A DNA stretch of 64,000 nucleotides from Dysosmobacter acutus. GTDB lineage: Bacteria > Bacillota > Clostridia > Oscillospirales > Oscillospiraceae. Each line of letters begins with the position of its first letter. The first letter of the stretch is position 1. The stretch spans positions 1,550,001-1,614,000 of the forward strand of contig NZ_JAHLQN010000001.1 of NCBI RefSeq assembly GCF_018919205.1, read 5' to 3'. The notes under the pieces are model-generated. The model was not told the DNA's origin. It did not search any database and saw only the letters and a program-made list of their open reading frames with translations. A program made the translations under genes and the position numbers. Below are positions 1-8,736 of the stretch, in pieces.

Positions 1-363
1 GGGACAAATGACCTTACGCAGTACACGCTGGCCGCGGACCGTGGAAACAAGCGGGTTGCGAATCTTTACAGCCATTATGATCCGGCTGTGATCCGTATGA
101 TCGCGCACACCATCGAAAGCGCCCACAAGGCCGGCATCCCCTGCGGCATGTGCGGCGAGGCCGCCGGTGACGCGTCCTATGTGCCTTTGCTGCTTGGGCT
201 GGGGCTGGACGAGTTTTCCGTCACATCCAGAGCCATCCCCGCGCTGCGCGCGGCGATGGCACGGCTGCGCGAGGAAACCTGCAGGGAGCTTGCCGCAAGG
301 GTGCTGCGCCTTGCCACGCGGGAGGAAGTAGCTTCAGTTTTGACAGGAACAGGCGAAGATTGA
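1..363 (+). CDS. ptsI: PTS Enzyme I, C-terminal fragment (PEP-protein phosphotransferase)
   Basis: This is the last 120 residues of Enzyme I; the gene starts left of the window. Enzyme I takes the phosphate from phosphoenolpyruvate and passes it to HPr in the cytoplasm. The fragment opens with GTNDLTQYTLAADRGN and continues with CGMCGEAAGD, both hallmarks of the PEP-binding TIM barrel; the cysteine in the second motif corresponds to the catalytic acid of the family. The frame is open from base 1 and stops with TGA. HPr follows after 18 bases, so the two are surely co-transcribed. Nothing looks broken; only the 5' part is missing because of the window edge. Confidence 0.95.
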   Translation, partial: GTNDLTQYTLAADRGNKRVANLYSHYDPAVIRMIAHTIESAHKAGIPCGMCGEAAGDASYVPLLLGLGLDEFSVTSRAIPALRAAMARLREETCRELAARVLRLATREEVASVLTGTGED

Positions 364-381
364 GAGGAGAAGGGCCATCAT

Positions 382-627
382 ATGATCACAAAAAAAACGG
401 TTGTCACTTGCCCGGAGGGGCTCCATGCCCGTCCGGCCGCGGCTTTTCTGAAAACGGCAAAAAGGTTTCCGTGCTCCGTCTATATCAATTACAAGGGCAA
501 AACGATCAGCGCGAAATCAATGGTCGCCATCATGTCCGCGGGTATCTCCTGCGGCGAGGAGGTGGAGCTTGTGTGCGACGGGGCCCAGGAGGAGGACGCC
601 ATCGAGGCGCTTTCCCGGACGCTGTAA
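382..627 (+). CDS. ptsH: HPr phosphocarrier protein
   Basis: HPr is the small cytoplasmic carrier that moves phosphate from Enzyme I to the IIA domains of sugar permeases. The 81-residue protein has the active-site motif GLHARPA with His15. Ser46 lies in SAKSMVAIM, the position used for HPr kinase regulation in Gram-positive bacteria, although the flanking residues differ from the usual SIMGVMS type. At 81 residues it is a little shorter than the usual 85-88. The ATG is preceded by GAGAGGAGAAGG. It sits between ptsI and a IIC-IID permease. It could be a specialised HPr dedicated to this sugar system rather than the general one, since ptsH usually precedes ptsI. Confidence 0.93.
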   Translation: MITKKTVVTCPEGLHARPAAAFLKTAKRFPCSVYINYKGKTISAKSMVAIMSAGISCGEEVELVCDGAQEEDAIEALSRTL

Positions 628-669
628 GCCGCTGTAAATTGAGAACCGACAGGAAGTGGGGAATTCACT

Positions 670-2247
670 ATGTTTGCATCCGGTTTTTCGATCACACAGG
701 CGGTCTTGATCGCACTGTACTACTGGTTTTGCTGGTGGGATTTTTCCCATCCGGTCTCCGGCGTTGCATGGGCCCAGGACTGTGTTTGGATCGGCGTTAT
801 CATGGGCCTGCTTTTCGGAGACGTGCAGCTTGGCCTGGTGATCGGCGGCACGCTGGCGCTCACCTTTATCTGCGCCCTGCCCGTGGGCGCCAATCTGCCG
901 GTTGACTATGCGGCCGCGGCGCTGGCGGCGGTGCCGATGGCGATCCGCTTTCATTGGAGCGCGGGACTGGCGATTTGCGTATCCGTATTTTTCGGTATCG
1001 GCGGCGCAAAGCTTGACGGGCTGCGCCGCACGCTGGCCACACGCTTTAATAACAGCGCCCGCAGGCACATCCGGGAGAGAAAGTACAATCTCCTGGTCTT
1101 TGACGCGGTGATTTCGCCTGTTGTTTTGCAATTCTTTATTCGCGCCATCCCGATGTTTATCGCCGTCTACTTCGGCGGAGCGGGCCTGCAGTGGCTCGTA
1201 CCCCGCCTGCCGCAGCAGGTGCTGCACGCGCTTGAGGCGGCGGGCGGCATCCTGCCCGGCCTGGGCATAGCGCTGTGCCTGAATACCATCGGCAGAAGCA
1301 GCGTGTTTCCCTTCTTTGCACTGGGCTTTTTTGCCGCCTGCCTTATGCAGGGCAGCATTCTGCCCTATGTGGGGCTTGCCGGATGCATTGCGCTCATCTA
1401 CTGCAAGATGACGCAGAATACGCAGATCAAACCCATCGACCGCGCGCTGGTCGCCGGCAAACTTGAGGACTCTGTGCTTACCGATCATGAGCACTTCATG
1501 GGCTATGCGCGCTTTGCCTTTGTGCACCGCTGTTCACAGGCCATGGATACCTTCTATGGCACCGGTATGGCGTACAGCTTTAAAAATGTACTGCGAAAAA
1601 TCTACCGGGACGACGATGCCTACCAGGCTGCGATGGAGCGGCATCTGGAGCCGTTTATCCCGGAGGTCATTTGGGGCTCTTCAATCCTTGGAATTGTTGT
1701 GCGTGAAGAGGAGAAGAATGCCGCGAACGCGGAGGAGGAGCTTGGCGCGTCGATCTCCACGCTGAAGACGAGCCTCATGGGGCCTGTCGCGGGCTTTGGC
1801 GACTCGATCAACTACATGGTTTTTTGGAATATGCTGAAGATGACGTTCTATCCGCTGGCGGCGGCGGGCAGCTTTCTTGGCATGCTCACGCCGGTCATTC
1901 TGCATCCGACGCTGGAAGTGATCGGCTGGAAGGCCTATAAGGCGGGCTACCGGGGCGGCACACAGGCGATCGTCACCTTTTTAAAAAGCGGACTGAAGGA
2001 CCGCCTCATGATCGGGGCAAGCATTTTCGGATATTTTCTGCTTGGCGCGATCTGCTTTTTCAATGTGCACCTGCCTATTGCGATTCCGGGTGTGGAAAAA
2101 AGCATATCCGCCGTGATCCCGCAGCTGTTCCCATTTTTGACGGTGTGTGGGGTGTACTGCTATATGCGTAAGGGCGGGAAGTTCCTGCCGATGATGCTCT
2201 GCACCATTCTCATCTGCATAGTATTGTCGCTGGTGGGTATAATATGA
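670..2247 (+). CDS. PTS mannose/fructose/sorbose-family permease, IIC and IID fused
   Basis: This 525-residue membrane protein is a sugar-transporting PTS permease. Residues about 1-245 are a IIC (EII-Sor) domain with repeated hydrophobic segments, including GVIMGLLFGDVQLGLVIGG. Residues about 262-525 are a IID domain beginning LTDHEHFMGYARFAFVHRC, with the typical conserved stretch SLMGPVAGFGDSINY and a hydrophobic C-terminal third. In most mannose-family systems IIC and IID are separate genes of about 260 residues each; here they form one continuous frame. The gene follows HPr by 42 bases and is last in the operon. IIA and IIB are not in the window and probably lie upstream. The sugar cannot be told from sequence. 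Confidence 0.88.
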   Translation: MFASGFSITQAVLIALYYWFCWWDFSHPVSGVAWAQDCVWIGVIMGLLFGDVQLGLVIGGTLALTFICALPVGANLPVDYAAAALAAVPMAIRFHWSAGLAICVSVFFGIGGAKLDGLRRTLATRFNNSARRHIRERKYNLLVFDAVISPVVLQFFIRAIPMFIAVYFGGAGLQWLVPRLPQQVLHALEAAGGILPGLGIALCLNTIGRSSVFPFFALGFFAACLMQGSILPYVGLAGCIALIYCKMTQNTQIKPIDRALVAGKLEDSVLTDHEHFMGYARFAFVHRCSQAMDTFYGTGMAYSFKNVLRKIYRDDDAYQAAMERHLEPFIPEVIWGSSILGIVVREEEKNAANAEEELGASISTLKTSLMGPVAGFGDSINYMVFWNMLKMTFYPLAAAGSFLGMLTPVILHPTLEVIGWKAYKAGYRGGTQAIVTFLKSGLKDRLMIGASIFGYFLLGAICFFNVHLPIAIPGVEKSISAVIPQLFPFLTVCGVYCYMRKGGKFLPMMLCTILICIVLSLVGII

Positions 2248-2291
2248 GGTTGTGCGTTCGAATCCCGAATCCGCCTCCGCGCCGCAGCCGC

Positions 2292-2325
2292 GATAAAAAG
2301 CCGGTCTTTGGACTGGCTTTTTATC
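2292..2325 (+). terminator. Intrinsic terminator of the PTS operon
   Basis: A 15-bp hairpin, GATAAAAAGCCGGTC paired with GACTGGCTTTTTATC around a TTTG loop, has one G-T wobble and carries its own T-run in the 3' arm. It lies 44 bases after the permease stop codon. Confidence 0.8.
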
Positions 2326-2498
2326 TTACCCGCGCCATGGCGCATCCCTGTGGGTCCGTCCTCTGCGCGGCATGTGATTTGCATAAGCCTAAAAATGAGG
2401 CCTGAGGCGGAATCCCGGAAAGCCCTTGATGAAGGCGGATATGCCGCGCAGGCGCTTTTCAATAAAGTGCAAAAATCCATACGAAATTCAAAAAGGCG

Positions 2499-2507
2499 TG
2501 GTATACT
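2499..2507 (+). promoter_or_regulatory. Extended -10 promoter of the two-component operon
   Basis: TGGTATACT is an extended -10 element (TGn plus TATACT) 20 bases before the response-regulator start. No good -35 is seen 17 bases upstream, which fits an extended -10 promoter. Confidence 0.5.
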
Positions 2508-2526
2508 TTTCAATGGGAGTGATACC

Positions 2527-3189
2527 ATGAGACGTATTTTAGTCATTGAAGATGAACCGGATATTCAGGAGCTGCTGTGCGCGTACCTGCGCGACGCCGG
2601 TTATGAAGCCGCCGCCGCGGGGGACGGGGTCACGGCGCTGGAATTGTTTCATAAAGGGAGCTGGGACCTTCTGCTGCTGGATTTGATGCTGCCGAAAATC
2701 GACGGCTATGGGGTCTGCGAACTGGTCCGCAGGGAGTCTGATGTTCCCATCATCATGCTGACGGCTCTGGATGCCGAGGAAAACCAAATCAAAGGCTTCG
2801 ATTTGCAGGCGGACGATTATGTGACCAAGCCGTTTTCCATGCCTGTGCTGCTGCGGAAAATCGGGGCAATCCTGCGCCGGAGCGGCGGGGAGGAGCGGCA
2901 CACGCTTTCCTACGCGGAATTGCTGCTGGATTTGGACGATTACCGGGCCAGCGTGGATGGAACGCCTGTTGAACTGACGAACCGGGAGTTTGAGCTGCTG
3001 CGGGAACTGGTGCGGAATCAGGGGCGGGTGCTGACCCGCTCCGTCCTGTTAGGCCGGCTTTGGAACTACGATTTTCTGGGAGATGAGCGGATTGTGGACA
3101 GCCATATCAAAAATCTGCGCAGGAAATTGGGACGGGACTACATAGAAACTGTGCGAGGGGTGGGGTATCGGATTGAAAAGCTTCATTGA
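2527..3189 (+). CDS. OmpR/PhoB-family response regulator
   Basis: This 220-residue cytoplasmic DNA-binding response regulator has a receiver domain in residues 1-118, with acidic pocket Glu8/Asp9, phospho-acceptor Asp52 in LLLLDLMLP and Lys101 in DYVTKPF. A winged-helix trans_reg_C domain follows at about 125-218, with LTNREFELLRELV and VRGVGYRIE. The chosen ATG has GGGAG upstream; an upstream in-frame start would add 73 unlikely residues that overlap the promoter. The partner histidine kinase overlaps its end by 17 bases, so the two form one unit. Its likely target is the lipoprotein/ABC transporter operon immediately downstream, an arrangement common for envelope-stress or antimicrobial-peptide sensors in Firmicutes (inference). 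Confidence 0.93.
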   Translation: MRRILVIEDEPDIQELLCAYLRDAGYEAAAAGDGVTALELFHKGSWDLLLLDLMLPKIDGYGVCELVRRESDVPIIMLTALDAEENQIKGFDLQADDYVTKPFSMPVLLRKIGAILRRSGGEERHTLSYAELLLDLDDYRASVDGTPVELTNREFELLRELVRNQGRVLTRSVLLGRLWNYDFLGDERIVDSHIKNLRRKLGRDYIETVRGVGYRIEKLH

Positions 3190-4720
3190 AAAAATCCGCA
3201 AGAGTCTGACGGCCCGAATCTTCCTGCTCACCGCGCTGATTCTGATGGGGGCCTGTGCCGCCACCTATGTGTTCCTTGCGTGGGCCACGCCCATCACCTA
3301 TCAGACCATCGCCTGGGACGACCTGAAGGAAAAGACGGATGAGCTGGTCAACGAGCTTCAGAATGTGGCGCTGGAGGACAGCGGGCCGCTGCTTGACGCC
3401 TTCCTTCTGGACACCGGCGCGGAGGTGGTGGTGACAGACACGGAGGGCAATTTGGTGGACCTGCCGATCTCTGTTGCGCGGAGCGCCGCTGCCGCCGCCG
3501 GAACCGGGTCCGCCAATTTGAGCGTGACGATCACCGCTGAGGGCCCCGGAGGAACGGAGGAGGCCGGCGAGTCGGACGTGGTGGTCACAAGCGGGGAATC
3601 TGAAACGACAGGCCTTTTTGAAGATGGATTTTTCGGGATGGGCGCGGTTGCCGTCACCAGCTCGGACTGGAATATGCCGTTTTATTTCGCGGGCGACGAT
3701 ACGCCCTACGAGCTGACCGTCGTAGCCAGTCTGGTGGGCGTCAACCAGACGCTGGAGGCCATTGGCCGGGTGATGCCGTATCTCATGGTGCTGGTTTTGA
3801 CCATCTCCCTTTTGGGAGCGCTGTTTTACTCCCGCTATATCACCCGTCCCATCGTCCGGCTGAGCGGGATATCCCAAAGGATGGCCGGGCTGGACTTCTC
3901 GTGGAAATGCGGAGAAAAGCGGGGAGATGAGATCGGAATTCTTGGCAGAAATTTGGATGAACTCTCAGAGCGGCTTTCCGGCGCGCTCAGCGAGCTGAAG
4001 GAGGCCAACGCATCCTTGCAGGAGGACATCGACCGCCAGCGGGAGACGGAACGCCAGCGCACCGCCTTTTTCGCTGCGGCGTCCCATGAGCTGAAGACCC
4101 CCATCACGATTTTGAAAGGTCAGATCTCCGGCATGCTGGGCAAAGTGGACGTATACCAGGACAGAGATAAGTATCTGGCCCGCGCCCTGACGGTGACCGG
4201 GCGCATGGAAGCGTTGATTCAGGAGATGCTGACAGTCTCCCGCATGGAAAAAGCCGACGGCCTCGTCAGGCGGGAAGCGGTTGACCTCTCCGATCTTGTG
4301 CGCCAGCAGACTGAGCAGGCGGAGGACCTGGCCGTACAGCGGGAACAGACTCTCTCAATGGACCTTGCGCCGGGACTCACGGTGGAGGGGGACGGGACGC
4401 TCCTCCGCCTTGCCGTCTCCAATCTGCTGACCAATGCCCTGACCTATTCTCCACCCGGTGCCTCCACCAGGGTGCGGCTTCAGGCGGAGGAGCGCGGGGT
4501 GCATCTGTCCATGGAAAACAGCGGCGTCCAGATTCCGGAGCATGCGCTTCCCCACCTGTGCGAGGCGTTTTACCGGGTGGAGGAGTCCCGGAACCGGGAA
4601 ACCGGGGGCAGCGGACTGGGGCTATATCTTGTGAAAATGATTGCGGAGCGGCATCACGCCTCCTTTGCCATCTGCAATACCGAAAGCGGCGTCAAAGCGG
4701 ATATCGTTTTTCCCCAATAG
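3173..4720 (+). CDS. Membrane sensor histidine kinase
   Basis: This 515-residue sensor kinase pairs with the preceding regulator. It has a transmembrane helix at about residues 13-35 and an extracytoplasmic sensing region of roughly 165 residues rich in Gly, Thr and Glu. A second helix lies at about 200-222 (MPYLMVLVLTISLLGALFY), followed by HAMP, then HisKA with the phospho-accepting His305 in AASHELKTP. HATPase_c carries NLLTNALTYSPPG (N box) and GGSGLGLYLVK (G box). The start is TTG at 3173, overlapping the regulator's 3' end. The sensor domain resembles no family I recognise, so the signal is unknown. Confidence 0.92.
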   Translation: MKSFIEKIRKSLTARIFLLTALILMGACAATYVFLAWATPITYQTIAWDDLKEKTDELVNELQNVALEDSGPLLDAFLLDTGAEVVVTDTEGNLVDLPISVARSAAAAAGTGSANLSVTITAEGPGGTEEAGESDVVVTSGESETTGLFEDGFFGMGAVAVTSSDWNMPFYFAGDDTPYELTVVASLVGVNQTLEAIGRVMPYLMVLVLTISLLGALFYSRYITRPIVRLSGISQRMAGLDFSWKCGEKRGDEIGILGRNLDELSERLSGALSELKEANASLQEDIDRQRETERQRTAFFAAASHELKTPITILKGQISGMLGKVDVYQDRDKYLARALTVTGRMEALIQEMLTVSRMEKADGLVRREAVDLSDLVRQQTEQAEDLAVQREQTLSMDLAPGLTVEGDGTLLRLAVSNLLTNALTYSPPGASTRVRLQAEERGVHLSMENSGVQIPEHALPHLCEAFYRVEESRNRETGGSGLGLYLVKMIAERHHASFAICNTESGVKADIVFPQ

Positions 4721-4726
4721 CGTTTT

Positions 4727-4759
4727 GCGGCAGGCCGGATACCGGTCTGCCGCGCTTTT
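4727..4759 (+). terminator. Intrinsic terminator after the histidine kinase
   Basis: GCGGCAGGCCGG pairs with CCGGTCTGCCGC across an ATA loop, followed by GCTTTT. It separates the sensor genes from the lipoprotein/ABC operon. Confidence 0.7.
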
Positions 4760-4867
4760 ATATCCCGCCGCCAGGCAAACTCCACACAATCTCCATGAAA
4801 AATTCAACTCCACTCCAAATAAGGGCGGTATCCTGTCCATAGCTTCAAATTATGGAGGAGATCGTCT

Positions 4868-5689
4868 ATGAAAAAAGTACGGATCATACCATGCCTTGCC
4901 GCTTTCGCCGCCATACTCTCCGCCTGCACACGCATAAGCCAAGCCGACGGAACGTCCTGCGGCGGGGAGGCCGACAGCGCCGGGGCCTTTGCCGCTTATA
5001 GCGCGTTTGGACTGACGTATGAGGAGCGCAGCGGCCAGCTCCTCTTTGGCGGAGACCGGGTGCGATATTTCGAAGACCTGTACCCGGTGGATGAGAATGC
5101 GGCGGGCATGACCTTTTTCGACCGGGAGGGCGTCGTCGACGTGCGGGCGGAGCGGGACTTTTCCGGGCTGACCCGCAATGCGGACGGAAGCTTTGATCCG
5201 GGCGGCGTTCTGACGGGACTGCGCGTCTGCTCTGAATCGGAGTTTCAAAGCCGGGATTTGGAGCCGCTGCTGCATCCGGACCCTGGCACCGCCCAGGCGG
5301 GCGAACCGATGAGCGCGGAGGAACTGGCCGCGCTGTATGCGGAATATCAGCCCCTTGGCCTGTCCTATGACGTCAGCCGGGACGCGCTGCTGTGGGACGG
5401 AGAGACGGTCCGGTATTTCTGCGACGTGCGCTCTTCCAACGGCAAGACGCCGGAGAGCGGAAGGTTCCGGGGCACCATCACCAATCACTGGACGGACGGC
5501 GGCACGGTGGACGTTGTGACGCTGCGGGACTATGGGCGGCCCGACGGCGATGGAAACGGGACCCTGACCGGGCTGAAAGCCTGCACCAAGGCGGAATTTG
5601 ACGCCCGCACCGCCGCCGACGCGCAAGGCGGATACATCCGCTATTACAGCGCCGCACCCGGCACAAACCATCAGACAACGGAGGAGTAA
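4868..5689 (+). CDS. Lipoprotein with two tandem homologous domains
   Basis: This 273-residue secreted lipoprotein has a short signal peptide ending in a lipobox (AILSAC), so Cys20 should be lipidated and the protein tethered outside the membrane. The mature part contains the same unit twice: residues about 40-130 (GLTYEERSGQLLFGGDRVRY, then VVDVRAERD and LTGLRVCSESEF) and about 155-255 (GLSYDVSRDALLWDGETVRY, then VDVVTLRDYG and LTGLKACTKAEF). This indicates an internal duplication. I recognise no named family. It is the first gene of the ABC operon, 3 bases before the ATPase, so it may be an accessory, immunity-like or sensing lipoprotein for that transporter. GGAGGAG precedes the ATG. Confidence 0.75.
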   Translation: MKKVRIIPCLAAFAAILSACTRISQADGTSCGGEADSAGAFAAYSAFGLTYEERSGQLLFGGDRVRYFEDLYPVDENAAGMTFFDREGVVDVRAERDFSGLTRNADGSFDPGGVLTGLRVCSESEFQSRDLEPLLHPDPGTAQAGEPMSAEELAALYAEYQPLGLSYDVSRDALLWDGETVRYFCDVRSSNGKTPESGRFRGTITNHWTDGGTVDVVTLRDYGRPDGDGNGTLTGLKACTKAEFDARTAADAQGGYIRYYSAAPGTNHQTTEE

Positions 5690-5692
5690 GCA

Positions 5693-6553
5693 ATGCAAAT
5701 CGAAATCGACCATCTCAGCATGACCTATCCCAACGGGAAGCAGGCGCTGCGGGACATCAGCCTTTCCCTGAAAAACCCCAGCCTCATCGGGCTGATCGGG
5801 CCAAACGGGGCGGGAAAATCCACGCTGATGAAGCTGCTTGTGGCGGGATTGCTGCCCAGTCAGGGAAGCATCCGCGTGGACGGCACGTCCCTTACAGCGT
5901 GCGAGCGGCAGCTCAAAGCCAGGCTGGGGTATCTGCCGCAGCGGTTCGGCCTCTACGACGAGCTGACCGTCTGGCAGTTTTTGGACTATATGGCCGCGCT
6001 GAAAAGCATCGATGACAGCAAAAACGCCATTGCCCGGGCCATTGCGGCAACGGGCCTGGAGGAGAAGCGAAAAGCCCGGATCTGGACCCTCTCCGGCGGT
6101 CAGCGCCAGAGGGTGGGCATTGCCCAGGCGCTGCTTGGCGCGCCGGAATTCCTCATTTTTGACGAGCCCACCGTGGGGCTGGACCCGGAGGAGCGCATTC
6201 GCTTTCGCAACCTGTTTTCCTCCACCGCCCAGGATAAGCTGGTGCTCCTCTCCACCCATATCATTGAGGATGTGCAGTCCGTCTGCGACCGGATCATTGT
6301 CATCGACGGGGGACGGATTTTATTTACGGGCCGTCCGGAAGAGCTGATCCGCGCCGCCCAGGGCCATGTGGGCACGTTCCTGGAGGGGCCGGACGCGGAG
6401 GAATCCCTGCACATCACCTCCCGGGTCAACACCGCCGCCGGCGTGCTGTGCCGCGGCGTTGCGGAGGAGCTGCCGGCGCAGGCGGAGGCCGTGGAGCCGA
6501 CGCTGGAGGACGCCTATCTCTTTCTCATCACCAAGGGGGGCGGCGCGCAATGA
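5693..6553 (+). CDS. ABC transporter ATP-binding protein
   Basis: This 286-residue nucleotide-binding subunit powers the ABC-2-type membrane proteins encoded next. It has Walker A GPNGAGKST (residues 36-44), Q-loop LPQRFGLYD, signature LSGGQRQR, Walker B LIFDEPTVGLD and switch histidine STHIIED. The C-terminal 70 residues form the extension typical of drug, antibiotic and Na+-export ATPases. It overlaps the next gene by four bases (ATGA), which implies translational coupling. The substrate is unknown; the adjacent two-component system suggests a defence or envelope role (inference). Confidence 0.93.
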   Translation: MQIEIDHLSMTYPNGKQALRDISLSLKNPSLIGLIGPNGAGKSTLMKLLVAGLLPSQGSIRVDGTSLTACERQLKARLGYLPQRFGLYDELTVWQFLDYMAALKSIDDSKNAIARAIAATGLEEKRKARIWTLSGGQRQRVGIAQALLGAPEFLIFDEPTVGLDPEERIRFRNLFSSTAQDKLVLLSTHIIEDVQSVCDRIIVIDGGRILFTGRPEELIRAAQGHVGTFLEGPDAEESLHITSRVNTAAGVLCRGVAEELPAQAEAVEPTLEDAYLFLITKGGGAQ

Positions 6554-8736
6554 AACGGTTCTCTCTCTATCGCGTGGAGCTCAAACGGCTGTCGCGGAAT
6601 CCGCTGACCTGTCTCTTGGCGGGCCTCTCCGCGCTGGCCCCGCTGACAGGACACGGCTTGTTGACTCTGACCATTGGGGATTCCATGTCGGCGCTGTACC
6701 TTGCCAACCCCATGCTGGCCGGCGGAGCGCTGGGCGCGGTTTTCTTTGCCCTGATGGTGCTGTTCTCCCTGGATCAGGCCCGCCGCAGCGGAATCGGTGA
6801 CCTGTCCGACGCCATTGTGAACCCCATGCGCATGGCGGCGGTCCGTCTGATGGCGGTGTGGACCGTGGCCGGTTTGACGGCGGCTGCCGTCTTCGTGAGT
6901 TATCTTCCTTACACCGCCTGGAAGCTGGACATCGTGTTCTCGCTCAGCGACTATACGCTCTCCGTCTGCCTGCTGTTTCTCCCGGGGCCGATTATGGGCG
7001 CTCTGGCCGCCGCCGCTCTCTGGCAGCTTGTCCAGCGGCTGGATGTCAGTCTGCTGGCTGTTTTGGCGGCGCTGGCGGTTTCCATGGGCACCGATTGCCG
7101 GCAGTTTTTTCTGGCGCAGTGGTGCGTCCCGCTGGTCTCCACTCTTTCCGACGCCTTTGGCAGCGCCATTGTGTGGCGCACCGCGCTTTACAGCAGGGTG
7201 GTGTGGATAGGGCTGATGGGCGGCGCGTGGCTGCTGAGCCTGCTGTGTGTGCGGCAGTACGGCCGGGGCGCCCTTGGTTCCTTTTTCAGGCACGCACGCC
7301 GCTCCGCGCTGCCAGTCCTGGCGGCTGTTCTTTTGTGCGGCGGAGGGCTTCTCTGGCTGTGGCAGCCTTTTTCGGACCACAGCCCGGCCAACTGGATGGA
7401 GTGTCTGGACAAGGAGGAGGACCGGTTCAACGAGGCGCTGACGCTGGAGAAGACAGCGCTCCGGGTCCGGATCAAGAGCTATCTCATGGGCACCATGTCC
7501 GGAGACGCCGCCTTTACGATCCGCAATTCCTCGGGGCGGCCCCAGGAGCTGTACTTTGAACTGAACAGCGGCTATGCGGTGCGCTCTGTTTCGGCGAACG
7601 GGAAAGAAATTCCGTTTGAGGACCTGCGCAACGACATGCTTGCCTCCCGGGAGCTGCGATGCACACTGCCGGCGGAGGAGGAGATCGAACTCCGGATTCA
7701 CTACGGTGGGATGCCGAAGATGTGGAACGAGATGGAGTCCCAGCTGAACGCCGACACCATCAGCGCCCGGAGCGTGACCATGACCAGCAAGACCCTTGCC
7801 CCCGTGGTGGCGGGCTGCGTGGCGGTGCCGGAGGAGGCTGAGATATCCCTGCGCATTGATTTGAAGGACGATCTTGTGCCGGTGGGAACAGGCACGGCGA
7901 CGCTGCTTGGCACAAGCGGTGACGGGACCAACTCCTGGATGGTGGAGAATACCGGCACGGACCGGCTCTTCCTCTACGCGGGGGATTTCATCACCACGCA
8001 GCTTGACGCGGACGACGGAACGTCCATGGACTTCTGCTACAGCAAGAAATATCAGGAGCGCCTGAAAGACGGGGCGCTGGACCTGATGGAGAAGGCCATT
8101 CAATACTGTAGCGCCACATACGGCCCCCGCTCCGGGGGGGAGGGGTTCAAAATCATTCAGACCACGGCGTTCAACTTCGGCGGCTTTGCGGTCTCCGGCG
8201 TCAGCGGCATGGGCGAGAGCTATTTCAGCGATGAAAATCTGGCCGACCCGGACAAAGGGCCCGGCAGCGCGGAGATTCTGGCCCATGAGATCATCCATCA
8301 GTGGTGGGGGCTGGGCGCCACGCTGACGGACCCGGAAGACCCCTGCTGGAACGACGAGGGGATCACGGTCTACACCACCTATCGGCTGATGTGCCGGGTG
8401 ATGGGCAGGGAGTACGCCCACAGGAACTACGTGAAAAAGTGGGAGAACACCATGTCTCAGCTTTCCGCCTCCTTTTATCAGCGCCATCCGGACTATCTCA
8501 ATCGCCTTCCGGAGCGGTATCAAAACGATGTCTCCGCCAGCGCGGCCGGGGCCAACTGGTATGACGGCAATGCCCTGATGATCTACCGGGCGGCGGAGCG
8601 GATCGGTGAAGAGCCCCTGGACGATATCTGGGCAAAGCTGTACCGGGAGGGCGGGACAGAGATGCCGCCGTATATCACTTTAGGCGACTTTTTAGGTGAG
8701 TGCGGACTGGAGAAAGGAGATGTGCAGCGTGGGTAA
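6550..8736 (+). CDS. ABC-2 permease fused to an M1-family metallopeptidase
   Basis: This 728-residue two-part protein has an N-terminal region of about 275 residues with at least six hydrophobic segments, resembling an ABC-2 permease subunit. The C-terminal half is an extracytoplasmic M1 (aminopeptidase N-like) domain. It shows His579-Glu580...His583 in HEIIHQWWG, with a downstream acidic ligand in WNDEGITVY at about residue 603; the spacing is one residue longer than the usual 18. It starts at the ATG that overlaps the ATPase stop codon. Such permease-peptidase fusions are known but little studied. A plausible role is peptide trimming coupled to export or uptake at the outer face of the membrane. 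The DNA is GC-rich like its neighbours. Confidence 0.85.
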   Translation: MKRFSLYRVELKRLSRNPLTCLLAGLSALAPLTGHGLLTLTIGDSMSALYLANPMLAGGALGAVFFALMVLFSLDQARRSGIGDLSDAIVNPMRMAAVRLMAVWTVAGLTAAAVFVSYLPYTAWKLDIVFSLSDYTLSVCLLFLPGPIMGALAAAALWQLVQRLDVSLLAVLAALAVSMGTDCRQFFLAQWCVPLVSTLSDAFGSAIVWRTALYSRVVWIGLMGGAWLLSLLCVRQYGRGALGSFFRHARRSALPVLAAVLLCGGGLLWLWQPFSDHSPANWMECLDKEEDRFNEALTLEKTALRVRIKSYLMGTMSGDAAFTIRNSSGRPQELYFELNSGYAVRSVSANGKEIPFEDLRNDMLASRELRCTLPAEEEIELRIHYGGMPKMWNEMESQLNADTISARSVTMTSKTLAPVVAGCVAVPEEAEISLRIDLKDDLVPVGTGTATLLGTSGDGTNSWMVENTGTDRLFLYAGDFITTQLDADDGTSMDFCYSKKYQERLKDGALDLMEKAIQYCSATYGPRSGGEGFKIIQTTAFNFGGFAVSGVSGMGESYFSDENLADPDKGPGSAEILAHEIIHQWWGLGATLTDPEDPCWNDEGITVYTTYRLMCRVMGREYAHRNYVKKWENTMSQLSASFYQRHPDYLNRLPERYQNDVSASAAGANWYDGNALMIYRAAERIGEEPLDDIWAKLYREGGTEMPPYITLGDFLGECGLEKGDVQRG

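Noticed and set aside
517-1527. 336-codon frame on the minus strand over HPr and the PTS permease
   Set aside because: It is antisense to well-supported PTS genes and has no domain or ribosome site.
2250-2285. Fragment resembling the 3' half of a tRNA (GTTCGAATCC followed by an acceptor-like CTCCGCGCC)
   Set aside because: The bases flanking the loop-like motif cannot form a 5-bp T stem, and no 5' half is present; treated as chance similarity before the terminator.
6514-8523. 669-codon minus-strand frame opposite the permease-peptidase gene
   Set aside because: The plus strand has the HEIIH zinc motif, membrane segments and tight operon overlaps; the minus frame shows no family.
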